In this document: in pieces, positions 13,029 to 23,554 of the stretch
Numbering within the stretch: position 1 is the first letter of the stretch
Layout of the letters: each line of letters opens with the position of its first letter
NCBI GenBank assembly: GCA_021432635.1
Contig: MU270045.1
Span: 708,867 to 772,866 of the forward strand
Source of the DNA: Thozetella sp. PMI_491
Taxonomy: Eukaryota > Ascomycota > Sordariomycetes > Chaetosphaeriales > Chaetosphaeriaceae
Length of the DNA stretch: 64,000 nucleotides
Direction: 5' to 3'
Position numbers and translations under genes: made by a program
Notes under the pieces: model-generated
Told to the model about the DNA's origin: nothing
Database searches by the model: none
What the model saw: only the letters and a program-made list of their open reading frames with translations

Positions 13029-14350
13029 CGTATGTACCTGAGGAGGTACCTAGCTCTCCAGCATATTAGCTCGAGAGCAGACACTAATTAGTGGGAAAAG
13101 GACAAAAGGCTAAAATAAAACAAAAAAAGAAGAGCAAGAAAAAGAGAAGTGGCTGTCAGGCAATGACACGAGGGCCGCGATACGGCAGTCGGCAGAAACG
13201 ATTCTCCGCGAAGGATGCGGAGGGGGAAGAGATAGCGGCCGGCTGAGCCGAGAACCCTGGCCGCTAGGATCCGGCCAAGCTAGCTCGAGCTTGTCAATCA
13301 AAGCTCTCCCAAGCTGTGTCGCCTCGCGCTCTCGCGCTCTTGGCGCCCGTCGATGAAGCACATGACGAGGGAACCGCGCCGGTCGTTGCATGGGTAAGAA
13401 GGAAGGAGGATGGAGAGGGTGGGGATGCGATGCCGCGATGGGGAAGTGAGCATCGCCGCCTTGAAAGTCGGCCGTCCGGCTCGGGATGCGGCCAGACAGA
13501 TAGACATGCTCGGCCGGTGCTCACTCGGCAGGATTCCTTGAGCAAAGCGCAGCTCCTGGAGGCATCTTGAACTATCCGGCAGCTGTTGGTGACGATCAAC
13601 CGATCATTGCCTCTGGAAGTCAGGGCTTGGGCCTTAAATGCCGGCATGGGGTCGCTTACAGCGCCCCGCATGCCGGCTCCGGCTCCTCCTGCGCCGGCCG
13701 CAGATTCGAGATGCTCGCGCCGGCACCAGGTCTTGTTTACAAGGGCGGACAAAGTGCCCGGGAACCTCGCTTCTGTAGCGCCGAATGCCTAGCTGTACTG
13801 GGAAACTCTGTCTATTTCGCCATTCCATTCCGCGTTGCATCTTCGGCCGGATGGGGACGGATGGAGTGGGTATGCTAGGCTGGGCGGCGCGCTATGCTCT
13901 TGCCAGGTGTCTACTACCACATAGTGCTGTAGCACGTAGGTACTGTAGTAGTAGGGCAAGGACAGGGTAAGGAGGTTATAGTAGTGTATACTATATACTA
14001 CATGGCCTATTATACTGAGCTAGCAATGGCTCTAGCAGCTGCTAGCATCGGGAGTGCACCGCATCGAGCGATATTTCCCTCGCGCCGAAAATGCGTTCCA
14101 GGGGGGTGGGTTCGACGGCCCAGATCTAAAGCAGATCTCGCTCGTTGGAAAGAAAAGACGGGAGATGCCACGCGTTGACAAGGACAGGCTGGACGGAGGA
14201 CTGGCATGCCTGACAAATTGCCCAGGACCGCGCCTCCGCGCCGTGTTTCACAATCTCGCAAACGCACTCCACGAGTTCCACAGAGGGCAGACTACCCGGC
14301 GGGGGAGCCGTCAGTCAGCGTCTTTCTCTGCCCGACCTGCAGGGATTGCG

Positions 14351-14460
14351 CCGGCACTGCTCGAAGGAATCGAACCCACAGCTGCGGCCAGCGTGCGCGA
14401 GATTGTCAGCCCGGCAGCTCACCGACTTACCCACTTGCCCCTTGGCTACGATAGGAGTGA
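14351..14460 (-). other. tRNA-like segment with A and B boxes, possible SINE head or tRNA relic
   Basis: On the minus strand there is a good B-box-like word GGGTTCGATTCC (14366-14377) and, 60 nt upstream of it, an A-box-like word TAGCCAAGGGG (14438-14448), the spacing of a tRNA with a long variable arm or of a tRNA-derived SINE. Between them an anticodon-loop-like CTGACAA can be drawn. The stems are poor: the T arm and acceptor arm each contain mismatches, so it is not a standard functional tRNA. No poly(A) or other SINE tail was found, and no second copy was noticed in this window. Confidence 0.35.
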
Positions 14461-14901
14461 ATGGGGGTGTGGCCCGCCACAAATGGCCCAAGGTACCGTG
14501 CCTAGCTGGTCGATTGCTAATCCACACCACACACATGCACCCACACAAGCTTCCCCTCCTCAGCCGAGGGAATCAGGACACTGGGGGAAAAAAGGGTGAG
14601 TGGATGGGTGGGTGCTATCGGGCTTGCATACTTGATGACGGGCTGCTGCTCTGGGAGGCGGTACAGTCGCGCGCTATGGACGTCGCAGCCCGTCTCTCGA
14701 TCCATCGGAAGCTGTCATCATCCACCCGAGCCTCTCTCCAGCGCACATCTAGGCCTAGTTCTCAGCTGGCCGTGTAGGTCTAAAAAGTCGGCAACCTGCG
14801 CCGGCCGCCTCAGCGCCGGCGCGCCCATATCTCCCGTGCCGGGGGAGGGCGAATGCCGCGCAGGCTACAGATGGGAAGCAGGACGATGTACTGTACGTGT
14901 T

Positions 14902-14968
14902 GAGGCGACGGCGAGGCGACGGTAAAGCGATGGCAAGGTGATGGCAAGGTGATGGCAAGGCGATGGCG
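14902..14968. repeat. 11-bp minisatellite (GATGGCAAGGT and variants)
   Basis: Two copies of GAGGCGACGGY are followed by five bases and then three near-perfect copies of GATGGCAAGGT (14929, 14940, 14951), with a partial fourth. The two halves look like diverged versions of one 11-bp unit. It lies in non-coding DNA. Confidence 0.85.
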
Positions 14969-15036
14969 ACGAACAGATGTCGGCCGCCCCCATCTGCCCT
15001 GAAATAGGGAATAGCCTTACCTTGTTTTCTAGAGTG

Positions 15037-15056
15037 TGGATCTGGATCTGGATCTG
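15037..15056. repeat. TGGATC hexanucleotide repeat
   Basis: Three tandem TGGATC units plus TG. Confidence 0.85.
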
Positions 15057-15820
15057 CTGTACTAGTAACTGCTGTGGCAGGGCTCAAAATAAATTGCAGA
15101 CACACCGACGAGCTTTCTCGATGATCGGTCCTTTTGCAGCTCTCGATTGCGATGCGGAATGTGGGGTGACGACACTGTGTGTTCGCGCAGGCGAGGCGGG
15201 TCCCTAGGTAGGGACATCGTTGGTCGGGCGGGCAGCGGCCACATGCGCACCATGTCGCAATTCGGTCTTTGGCGTCGACGATCGGGCAAGGCGCCAGAGG
15301 GGACGCCGACTCGTGTCGAGTGGAGCGCGGCGGGCGATGGGTGCAGGCTTGGTTTGCAGTAGCGCCCTTTCTGCCCTTCCGTGGCCTTCCCTCGCGAGCC
15401 TCGGTGGCCCGCTTCGCCTTCGCTCGGCCGTGCAGGAGGGCTTCGACGAGTCTTCTCGAAGGGGGCGAGGAGCCGGGGGTTTGCTGACAGGCCTGGGGGT
15501 AACAAATTGCGCCATTCCTGCTTGGGAAGCGGCCTCGTCCAGCTGTCCTCCCACTGGCTGGTTTCCCCACCCACCCCTTTCCCCCCATTCCACGCTCCTT
15601 CCAGCTTCCACTGGCCTTCCCTTGCCGCACTCCCACGCCTGGGCCGACCAATCTATCTTTCATCAAAGCTAGCCCAATCACGAGCCGTGTCTTAATCCCC
15701 GTCTCCGTCGCTCCCATCCCACCCTTCGCTTTGCCCGCCGAGCAAGAGGAGAAAGCGAGAGACACAGACAGGGTGCCTGCGAGCGTTGACACACACACAC
15801 CTTGCTCCCGTAGTACTGTA

Positions 15821-15850
15821 GCACGCACGCACCGCACGCACGCACGCACA
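15821..15850. repeat. CACG/GCAC tetranucleotide microsatellite
   Basis: Two blocks of tandem CACG units separated by a short interruption (ACCG), followed by CACCCACG-like degenerate copies up to about 15868. Confidence 0.85.
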
Positions 15851-16801
15851 CCCACGCCCACACCCACGTACAGGGAAGGGGGAAACACACGGGGCACCGA
15901 CGATTCCCATCTGGCCGTCCAGAAAGAGGGGAGACGGGGTGGCAGAGAGAGGGAGGAAAAAAACCGCCTGGTCTCTGCCGCACGCCTTGCGCGCACGTCT
16001 TCTTCTCGCTCTCCCATCTTTCTCACTCTCAATTCCCTGCTTTTGTGCCGCAACAATCCAATCTCTCTTATTCTCATCCCCCTTTCCGCACCCCAGCCTG
16101 TGCGACGCGCGCACACTTTACCCCATCCATCCCTGGCGTGTTGGAATTTTCGAGCTCGGGAGACACGGATCGGTGCTGGATTATGTTGCTCTAGAGGTCC
16201 TTAGGCCCGACGACCCTGGATCGCTCTCCTCGTAAGTCGGCTTGCTTCCCTTGGGTTAAGACGGTTTAGACGCATTCTCTCTCCCTGGCTAGACGGTGGT
16301 GGCCTAGCTGCTTCCTTTTTCTGCCCAACTACTGAGTGTAACTGCTCTGCGTAGGAGGTACAGTACAGTACCTGCCTACCTACCTCACCTACCTTGCCCT
16401 ACCTTGCCGACCTGGTCCCCTCCTCCCAACCCTTTCCCATCTGAGGTATCCCTCCGAGTGGCAGCCACCGTCGTGCCTCTTTCTTTTGCACAAGGTCTCT
16501 GCTTCTTGTCTCTTCCACCCTCCAGGTCCCACAGCCACATCCGCCATCTCCTCCGCCTACTGCAGGCCTACGATCCTCTGATTCCATCCCGTAGCGCCGT
16601 GACTCGCTACCCACGTTCGCTGCTGCCGACCAGCCCCAGCGCGCCGGAAAGCCAAGTGTATCCTGCCCTACCTGGTCCCTCCTTGCTGGTACGGCCCACC
16701 AGGCTATCGCTCCTCCCGGTCCCCTTCGTGCGTCCCACCCGCTCGCTGTGGAAGCCCATCAAACCACCCCATACCTGCTGCCACTGTTATGCGATCTGCC
16801 T

Positions 16802-16817
16802 CCCCCCCCCCCCCCCC
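16802..16817. repeat. homopolymer C tract (C16)
   Basis: Sixteen consecutive C residues within the pyrimidine-rich leader region upstream of the phosphodiesterase. Confidence 0.9.
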
Positions 16818-17518
16818 GTTCTTTCAAAACCTTCACCAGCACAGACGTCCACACACCTGCACCACCCACTACGCTCCAACCTTGCTCTTACACCCACACA
16901 TTCCCATCCACGGCACCCCCTGGCATCCATTCTGTCGCTCGTCACGGCCCTCCTCTTACAACCTCAGTCGCTAGGAAACACAGCAGCAGTCTCCGCACGA
17001 TAGCCTAGTCGACGATATCTCGGCTTCCTTGACACGATCCGTCCTTTGGGGCCAAGCTACCACCCTCCGCGCCCCGACAACCGAACGATTGAGCGACTCC
17101 TGCTGCCCCGAATTGTCCAGACTCCATCGTTCACGAGCGCACCGCGGCACCTCGACGACTCTCTAGGCTACCGTCGTAACGTCGCAGTACCGAATCGAAA
17201 GGGCCGAGCCATGACTGCCCTTGGGGCCTGATCGCACGGCATTTGACTCTGAGCACCAACCGATTGGCCCCCGTGCCTGCCGTCTGGGCATACCGATTCG
17301 AAGAATTGAACATCTGTGGTATAGAGAGAAAGAGTTTCGTGGTGATTGCTCGGACGCGATTGGTGCCGACTTGATCTCTGGTTACCAGGTCACGCTCCTA
17401 GTATCGCCAGGCACCACGCATTCCAGCGCCGGATTGTGACCCCGCGACGGTCTTCAAAACGTCTTCACCGCGTGGCAAGGGCGTACCTAGTCGCAAGACA
17501 GGTCGTTCTGGAGCCGCC

Positions 17519-20305
17519 ATGGAGTTCACATCGTGCAACGTCATTTACGTCGACCGGAAGGTTCGCGAAGACCGCCAAATCATACGCGGCCAAACCCCGA
17601 GGGAAGACGAGTGGGAATCTGATCACATTGCGGAAAACACAAGGCTGTTGACCGATATTTTTGGCTCAGGTATGCTGGCTCATCATCTCTGTCTAACTAT
17701 CGACGGGCTCAGCGAACTAACCGACCGACACAGTCCACCTCTGCAGCACCGGCGGCGCATGCCTCAGCCAATGGCTTGACCTCCAGGATACTTCTCTCAT
17801 TGAACTAAAACCTACTCTTATTCTCATTGATACCCCTTTCCAAGACAGAATACCCGAGAGATCGCGGTCCCGAAGCCCGTCGCCGCACTCGTTGCCCGAT
17901 ATAGACGATGAATCAAACCACGAAGAGGACTTGTACGGATTGTCGTTGTTGCGGAGGATCGTGACAGAGTCCTACGTCCGGAACCTTTCGAGGCTCGTCA
18001 TCCCAATCCCTCTAATCGTGTTTCCAAGACCCGCCGCCGCATCGGACCAGGTGGATGGAGCCAGCGACGCGAAAGGGGAAGCTACGAACAGCAAACTTGA
18101 CCAGAATGCGCTGTCTTCCCAGCGTGTCATTAATAGGAGGATGGTCAAGAAGTGCCTGGAGCTAGGCGCAATCGACATCATGGCATGCCCCATGAACAGC
18201 AAGTGCATCAATAACCTAGAGACACATGCGTATCGAGCCCATAGGGAAGCCGCACGAGAGCAAAAGGCTCTACTCGAAGTGCGGCGCGGCAGGAAGCGCT
18301 CTTGGGTGGGCATCAGTGAGGACAAGCCATTTTCCTATCTGCGTGAGGCGATGGTTTCGGGCCTCATGAGTGGAATCTGCCGCATCGGAAACGAGAACGA
18401 CGACGGCATTGGGAACGTCAGAATATCGGTCTCGGCGGAGCGCCAGCTCAGGATAGCAGATGCTGTGGGCTACTGGCACTTTTGCGCCCACTCGTTCTCG
18501 GACGACGAGCTCATTGTGGCGGCCGCACTAATGTTCAAACATGCCCTCGCGATGCCCGAACTGGAGAAGTGGCGGGTCCCCACAGGTGAGTGCCAACATA
18601 TACAGGCTCGACTTGATCTCGATTGCCCGTGACTTGCTGACGAGGCCTTTCAGATCAACTTTATGGCTTCCTTGTGGCCTGTCGCGCGGCCTACAACACT
18701 TTCGTACCCTACCACAACTTCCGCCACGTCGTGGATGTTTTGCAGGCTACCTTTAACTTCCTGGTGCACATCGGCGCCCTACCTCCCTATCCTACCGAGA
18801 GCAGCAACCATCCTTCGATAGCGAAGTCTCCGATCGCCGAACTTTTGCAACCATTTGACGCCTTGACCCTACTCATAACCGCTATCGGGCATGACGTCGG
18901 CCATCCTGGCGTGAATAATGGTTTCCTGGTTACGCTCAATGCGCCGCTCGCACAACTATACAATGATCGGTCCGTTCTAGAGTCCTTTCACTGCGCAGCC
19001 TACTCTCAGATACTCCGGCGGCATTGGCCGGCAGCGTTTGGGGACACCAAGATGCGAAGCCTCATGATCAGCTCTATCCTTGCCACAGACATGGGGCTGC
19101 ATTTTGACTACATGAAGAAGCTTGGCGACCTTCAGGAGAAGCTCAAGGAGAAGAACAGCACAGAGGGCTGGAATGGACGCACTATTGATGAGCACAAGGC
19201 GCTTGCCTGTGCGCTACTTATAAAGTGCGCCGACATTAGCAACGTAGTAAGTGAAGGCGGGATTCTGTGTACTCAGCTCAGGCTCTAACCAGAAATGCAG
19301 GCTCGACGGCACGATACGGCGGTCCAATGGATGCATGTTTTGGCCGATGAGTTTTCTAGGCAGGCCACCATGGAGACCGAGCTGGAGATACAATCGTCGC
19401 TCGCTAGTCCTCCTAAGAAGGACTTGCTATCTCTATCGAAAGCGCAGCTGTCTTTCATGAACCTATTCGCCATCCCGCTGTTCCAAGGCGTCGCGGATAT
19501 CCTGCCAACCATGCAGTACACAGTTGACGAGCTCGACCGCAACCAGTTGTTGTTCCAGCAATCAATGGCCGAGGAGCAGAGCAAACACGATCCAGCCAGC
19601 GAGCTGCTAAAGAGGGCAGCCACGACTTTGCAGGTTCCAGCGGAGCCGCAGAAGCAACCACCACCTCCCCCGCTTACAACCCAAGATTCTTTGACCCAGG
19701 GGCTGCTAGCGCAGACCGCGGACGTGATGAAAAAACCGCCTCATGTCCCGACATTGCCAGACCAGTACAAAGAAGTGAACGGGATTGTCACGACCTTTGA
19801 CAGCGTTGCGGACTTTGCCCGAAGTGACCCTTTCAACGTAAATGACATGAAGCCTCAAGGTGCGACCAAGCAGCGCGGGAGCGAGGCTACCGAGGGGGGC
19901 TCTGTCCCTTGCTCGGGCGACTGGGCTTCGCAGGCGACAAGTGCCACGACGGGCAAGATGCCGCTCTCGCCTAGCACACAGGGCACGAGCATTATCAGCC
20001 GCGATTCTCTCGAGCGCCCGACCAGCGTCCCGGTCACCACGATTACAGCACCCGAGTCAACTACTACCGCCCCCGAGTCGGCCACGGGGAGCAACGAGAT
20101 GGTGAAGCCTAGCCACAGCTTTCCTGACGACATCAACGAGTTGTCGAGTTTGAACGGCAGCACACCTACGCCGACCGATGTCGACGTAGACTATGGCAAG
20201 TCGCTTAAGAAGAAGCCAAGTCGGTTTAGGATCAACAATTTGCCCTTCTTCCGGAGGCACAAGAGCCCGAGCCCACCCATCAAGCCAGCCGACATGGTTG
20301 GTTGA
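17519..20305 (+). CDS. pde2: High-affinity 3',5'-cyclic-nucleotide phosphodiesterase (Pde2/PdeH type)
   Basis: Hydrolyses cAMP to 5'-AMP and so lowers PKA signalling. Four exons (17519-17669, 17734-18585, 18654-19246, 19301-20305) give 866 aa, and all junctions keep frame. The class I PDE metal-binding signature is intact: YHNFRH (His355, His359), the HDVGHPGVNN motif (His414, Asp415, His418) and the Asp of KCADISN (Asp528), which ends exon 3. The N-terminal 330 residues carry the less conserved fungal Pde2 regulatory part with a Ser/Arg-rich linker. After the catalytic core comes a low-complexity tail of about 240 residues rich in Pro, Ser and Thr, ending in a basic segment. The start ATG sits in GCCGCCATGG, a strong context. 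The long leader may allow translational control, which is inference. Confidence 0.95.
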
Positions 20306-22561
20306 CGGCGCAAGAGCTCCACCGAAGAACAAAAACAAGATACTATTTACATCTCCATGTGCGGGAGACACGCTAGACACGGGTTTAACCGCCATCACCA
20401 CTACCCACGGCATCTCCTCGCAAGTTGCACCCCAAAGCCGTCTTGCATGGCATCGGTATTGCATGGTCTTCTCGGTCATGATACCGGCTCCAGCCTCTCG
20501 GGATGCTCGGGGTTCATTGCCGATGAGAGATCCCGCCACTTCCACCTGTAATGTACGATACACGATAGCGGGTCTAATTTTTACTTTCTGTCCTTTTTTC
20601 TTCTAGTCGAACACTTCTTTCGCCCTACTTGAGCGAGGAAATACCCCCTTTGTCGTCGAAAATCCGGTAAAGATGGGGTGGGGTTCACAGTCCAGCAGAC
20701 GAAGGCGTCGTCCGCCGGGACGTTTCCAGGAATACATATATTCAGCATGAGTCGATGCGTAGTCACGACCTGAGGGAGCAAGAGGGTGCTGGGTGCTGGG
20801 TGCTGGTCGAGGCAAAAATACGGAGAGGCTCAGGCGTTTGCGGTCACATTATTTGGAAATGGAGACGCGGTCCTGGTTGGGGCTTTTGGCCACAGGCACA
20901 CGCTCCCTATTCCGTCCCCTATTGCTAGTGGCGGTTGCAGGCGTGAGAAAACCGGCACGGGGAGAGCGTTCATGGATTGGGGCCTGCGTTACACGAAAGA
21001 CGCGGTGCCCCGGGTCGTGGAAAGGTCACCGGGTTGTGCCGGGAGGGAAAGGGATGGCCGATACGATGTATATATGTATCAATGGAAAAGTAGAGAAATC
21101 AGAATCATTGGACCACCATCTTGGCTTATTCAACTTGGAATGTATCCCCCTGGGGTCCTATGTTTACTTACTCTAGGGTTACAGAGAGATCGACCAGGCA
21201 ATATCATGAAATTGAAGAGGGCAGCTGGGGTAGGCAAGGCACCTAGGCGAGCATTGTACCTACTTGCTATAGGGATCTCCTGGCTCTTGAACACTGCCGT
21301 TGGCGGCGCGATTAGTGGCTTCCTTGACAGCACGGCGGGTGGCACAACATGCCAATATGCCCCTACGTTGGCACGGTTTCGGCCAACTGCAGTACTGAAA
21401 TAGCCCCCAACCCAAGAGGGTTAGAGGCTCCTGCCCGTAGGATCTCGGTTGGATGCGCATGCGTAATTACACGGCAGCGATGTGCCCTACGTCGTCGCGG
21501 AAGAGGGCCCTGTGGCTAGAGAGGGAGAGGCCCTCCAGCCGACGGAAAGGGTAGGATGCGGCCAGCTGAAGGGTGATCGGAGGGCGCAAGCTGTTCGCCT
21601 CACCCCACGGCGTCAGCGTCGATCAAGAAGACCCGCATGATAATGGCGGCATTGGAGGAGCTGGGATCGCTGCCATGCGTTTCGGGGCGCTGGGCTATTC
21701 GAGGGGCGTGCTGACAATCCGCCCTGGCTCCTTAGCTTGCCCACCTCGCAATGTCAGCTGCTTATCGGCGAGAGAGAAAGATTTTTTTCCCCCCTGCGGC
21801 CTTTTGGGAGGCGGAAGTGTGCGTCTGCCGTGCCTTGCGTGCTCACGGCGCGGCGCCATTTCCTGTTACCATTTCTTCGCATGTAATGTGTGTAAATACC
21901 GTGTGGGGGTCTTTTCAGGGGTTCGTCCGGCGAACGCCGGGGTAAGCACGCCCACCACCGCCCAGGCCCGGTCCAGAGGCGGATGAGAAGGATTCCTCAG
22001 CACAGGTCGCAACTTCTCAGCTCTTGTTCGTTTCTTCACCCTCAATATTTTTTCTCTGGCTCAGACTCTTCTGTTTCGTTACACAGCGTTCCCTCTGCCG
22101 CGAATCTTTCAAGCACGAGGGGGTTGGAGGGCATGGCCTGGCTGGGGGATCGACATTAGAGGTTTCGAGCAGGTCCAAGCTCCAGGTGTGGCTGGTTCCG
22201 AACCACAAAGACGTATCCAGAGGTAGACAAGTAGGATGATGCCACCCGATTGATTGTGTGGATAGCTGTGGATCGTAACCAGGAGCAGCCTGGAGCACGT
22301 GAGCGACTCTTATCCCGACATGCCTGCCCACGGCTTTTGGCCGAGGATATTAAGTCTTGACATAATATGTAAGATGAAAACTGCTGTTGGAATAGCCAGT
22401 GTTTTATTCAGAGAGATCATTATCTCTTGGTGCTTCAACAAGCCCAGCTCTATAGACCAAGTCCAATTTCAGATACCAAAACGCCAGTGTCTTGCTATGC
22501 TCGTCGTATCTCGTAAACGGGGGTATCGAGGGAAGAGGTCGGAAGAGAACGAAGAGGCGGA

Positions 22562-22564
<3 letters not shown>
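20306..22564. other. intergenic region between pde2 and sdo1, no gene recognised
   Basis: This is the 3' flank of both convergent genes (pde2 on plus, sdo1 on minus). The longest frame (20786-21403, plus) has no protein-like composition or motif and no homologue I recognise. Parts around 21060-21200 and 22300-22520 look somewhat less GC-rich than the surroundings. I see nothing else to call. Confidence 0.5.

Positions 22565-22604
<40 letters not shown>
22565..22604. repeat. 40-base homopolymer G tract (poly-C in the sdo1 message)
   Basis: Forty consecutive G residues on the plus strand begin after AATT and end 8 nt before the sdo1 stop codon. Because sdo1 is on the minus strand, its mRNA would carry about 40 C residues almost directly after the stop. 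It is the longest homopolymer in the window. Exact length is likely to be unreliable in any assembly. Confidence 0.93.
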
Positions 22605-22606
<2 letters not shown>

Positions 22607-22612
22607 TAGGGG

Positions 22613-23554
22613 CTAATCCTCGTGTGTGACTGCCATGTCGAGGACTTCGACGCGGCCCTGGCCCTTGGTCTCGTTGCTAATGAAGTCCGACAAGGCCTTA
22701 AACGCGCCTGGTTCCACGAAGCCGGTGACCTCCCACTCCGAGCCCATCACATCCTGGCTTTCGACCTGCTCTACATAGCTGAGGATTTTGTCCTTGACAG
22801 TCCCAGGGGCCTTCTGCTCCGCCTCACCATCGCCGTCGCCACCATCCACAGGGGCCTTGGGCGCCTTGACGGCCTGCTTGAGGACGCTGGTCGAGCAGGC
22901 GATACGCAGCCGCATGCGCGCGCGCGCAACGGGGATGGGTTGGTGAGCGATGAGCGCCTTCATCGCCTCGAGGGCCTGGCTCTTTGCACTCTTGGTTGTC
23001 ACCACGCCGGTCCACACGTGCTCTTTGGCGGCCCGCAGCTTCGCCTCGCCATCCTCGCCGGTCACCGGGGTGCCGGCTCCGCTCTTTTCCTTCTCTTTGT
23101 CTTTTTCCAGATGCGCCTGGGAACTGAGCATGTCGAGCGCTTTTTCAATCATGCCAGTTGTGTACACGCGTTTGGTCCGCGGATCGACCAGCTTGCTCGC
23201 GACAATACCCACCAGCTCGTTGTGCACGCGCCCGAGCTGCGCGGCCCGTTCTTTCTCGCCGACCTGCAGCTCGCCCTTGTTGAGGATCTCGAGGATGATG
23301 TCGTTCACTGGCACATCCTTGCCGAAGGCTTTGGCCAGGTCGGCGGATGGGGCGGTCTGGCCCTTGGAGACGTTGAGGAAGACGTTGGGGATTTGCAAGA
23401 CATTGTCCAGGTCCGTCTCGATGCCGGAGCGCCACTCGAGCACTTTGTTCTTATAACAAGCGATCTCGAACCGCTTCTTGCCCTTTTTGAGCCGCACCAG
23501 CGACACGTTGGTCAGCTTTATTTGGTTCGAGGGCTGGTTGATCTGGCGCGACAT
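22613..23554 (-). CDS. sdo1: Sdo1/SBDS ribosome maturation factor
   Basis: Works with the GTPase Efl1 to release eIF6/Tif6 from pre-60S ribosomal subunits in the cytoplasm. The gene is a single exon of 313 aa. The ATG at 23554 was chosen over the longer open frame because the protein from there starts exactly as the family does (MSRQINQPSNQIKLTNVSLV). The N-terminal FYSH domain (about 1-100) contains the expected KGKKRFEIACYKNKV segment, followed by IPNVFLNVSKGQ, then the central helical domain with the GELQVGEKER segment and the C-terminal RRM-like domain. An Asp/Glu/Lys- and Gly-rich insert (about residues 155-175) and another before the last domain make it longer than the 250-aa yeast and human proteins, which is common in filamentous fungi. 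It is divergent from the carboxypeptidase gene. Confidence 0.97.
   Translation of the reverse strand: MSRQINQPSNQIKLTNVSLVRLKKGKKRFEIACYKNKVLEWRSGIETDLDNVLQIPNVFLNVSKGQTAPSADLAKAFGKDVPVNDIILEILNKGELQVGEKERAAQLGRVHNELVGIVASKLVDPRTKRVYTTGMIEKALDMLSSQAHLEKDKEKEKSGAGTPVTGEDGEAKLRAAKEHVWTGVVTTKSAKSQALEAMKALIAHQPIPVARARMRLRIACSTSVLKQAVKAPKAPVDGGDGDGEAEQKAPGTVKDKILSYVEQVESQDVMGSEWEVTGFVEPGAFKALSDFISNETKGQGRVEVLDMAVTHED

Larger units (their letters stand above)
6456..15499. other. 9-kb ORF-poor intergenic stretch
   Basis: Between the deubiquitinase and the leader of the phosphodiesterase gene I find no open frame with protein-like composition, splice pattern or recognisable motif. The many short frames are Arg/Pro/Ser-rich shadows of GC-rich DNA. 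The stretch is not AT-rich and shows no sign of mutated repeats. It does contain several homopolymer C/G runs, a TC microsatellite, a GGCT repeat, 9-bp and 11-bp minisatellites, TACCTAGGTA and GTACTGTAC words, and a tRNA-like segment, all listed separately. It could hold non-coding transcripts or distal regulatory DNA, but sequence alone does not show either. Confidence 0.5.
15500..17518 (+). promoter_or_regulatory. promoter and long pyrimidine-rich leader region of the phosphodiesterase gene
   Basis: The 2 kb before the phosphodiesterase ATG is strongly pyrimidine-rich on the coding strand and has no protein-like frame, as expected for a promoter plus long untranslated leader. A consensus donor CGTAAGT at 16231-16237 could open a leader intron, but I could not choose its acceptor with confidence. 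The stretch holds a CACG repeat, a C16 run and a double GTACAGTAC word. The transcription start cannot be placed from sequence. Confidence 0.4.

Noticed and set aside
14755-16116. 453-codon open frame on the minus strand
   Set aside because: Composition is Arg/Pro/Cys noise with translated microsatellite (repeated Val-Gly, Ala-Cys), no motif, and it lies over the pyrimidine-rich leader region. GC-rich DNA gives long chance frames.
20786-21403. 205-codon open frame between pde2 and sdo1
   Set aside because: No motif, no splice support and irregular composition; not protein-like enough to call.
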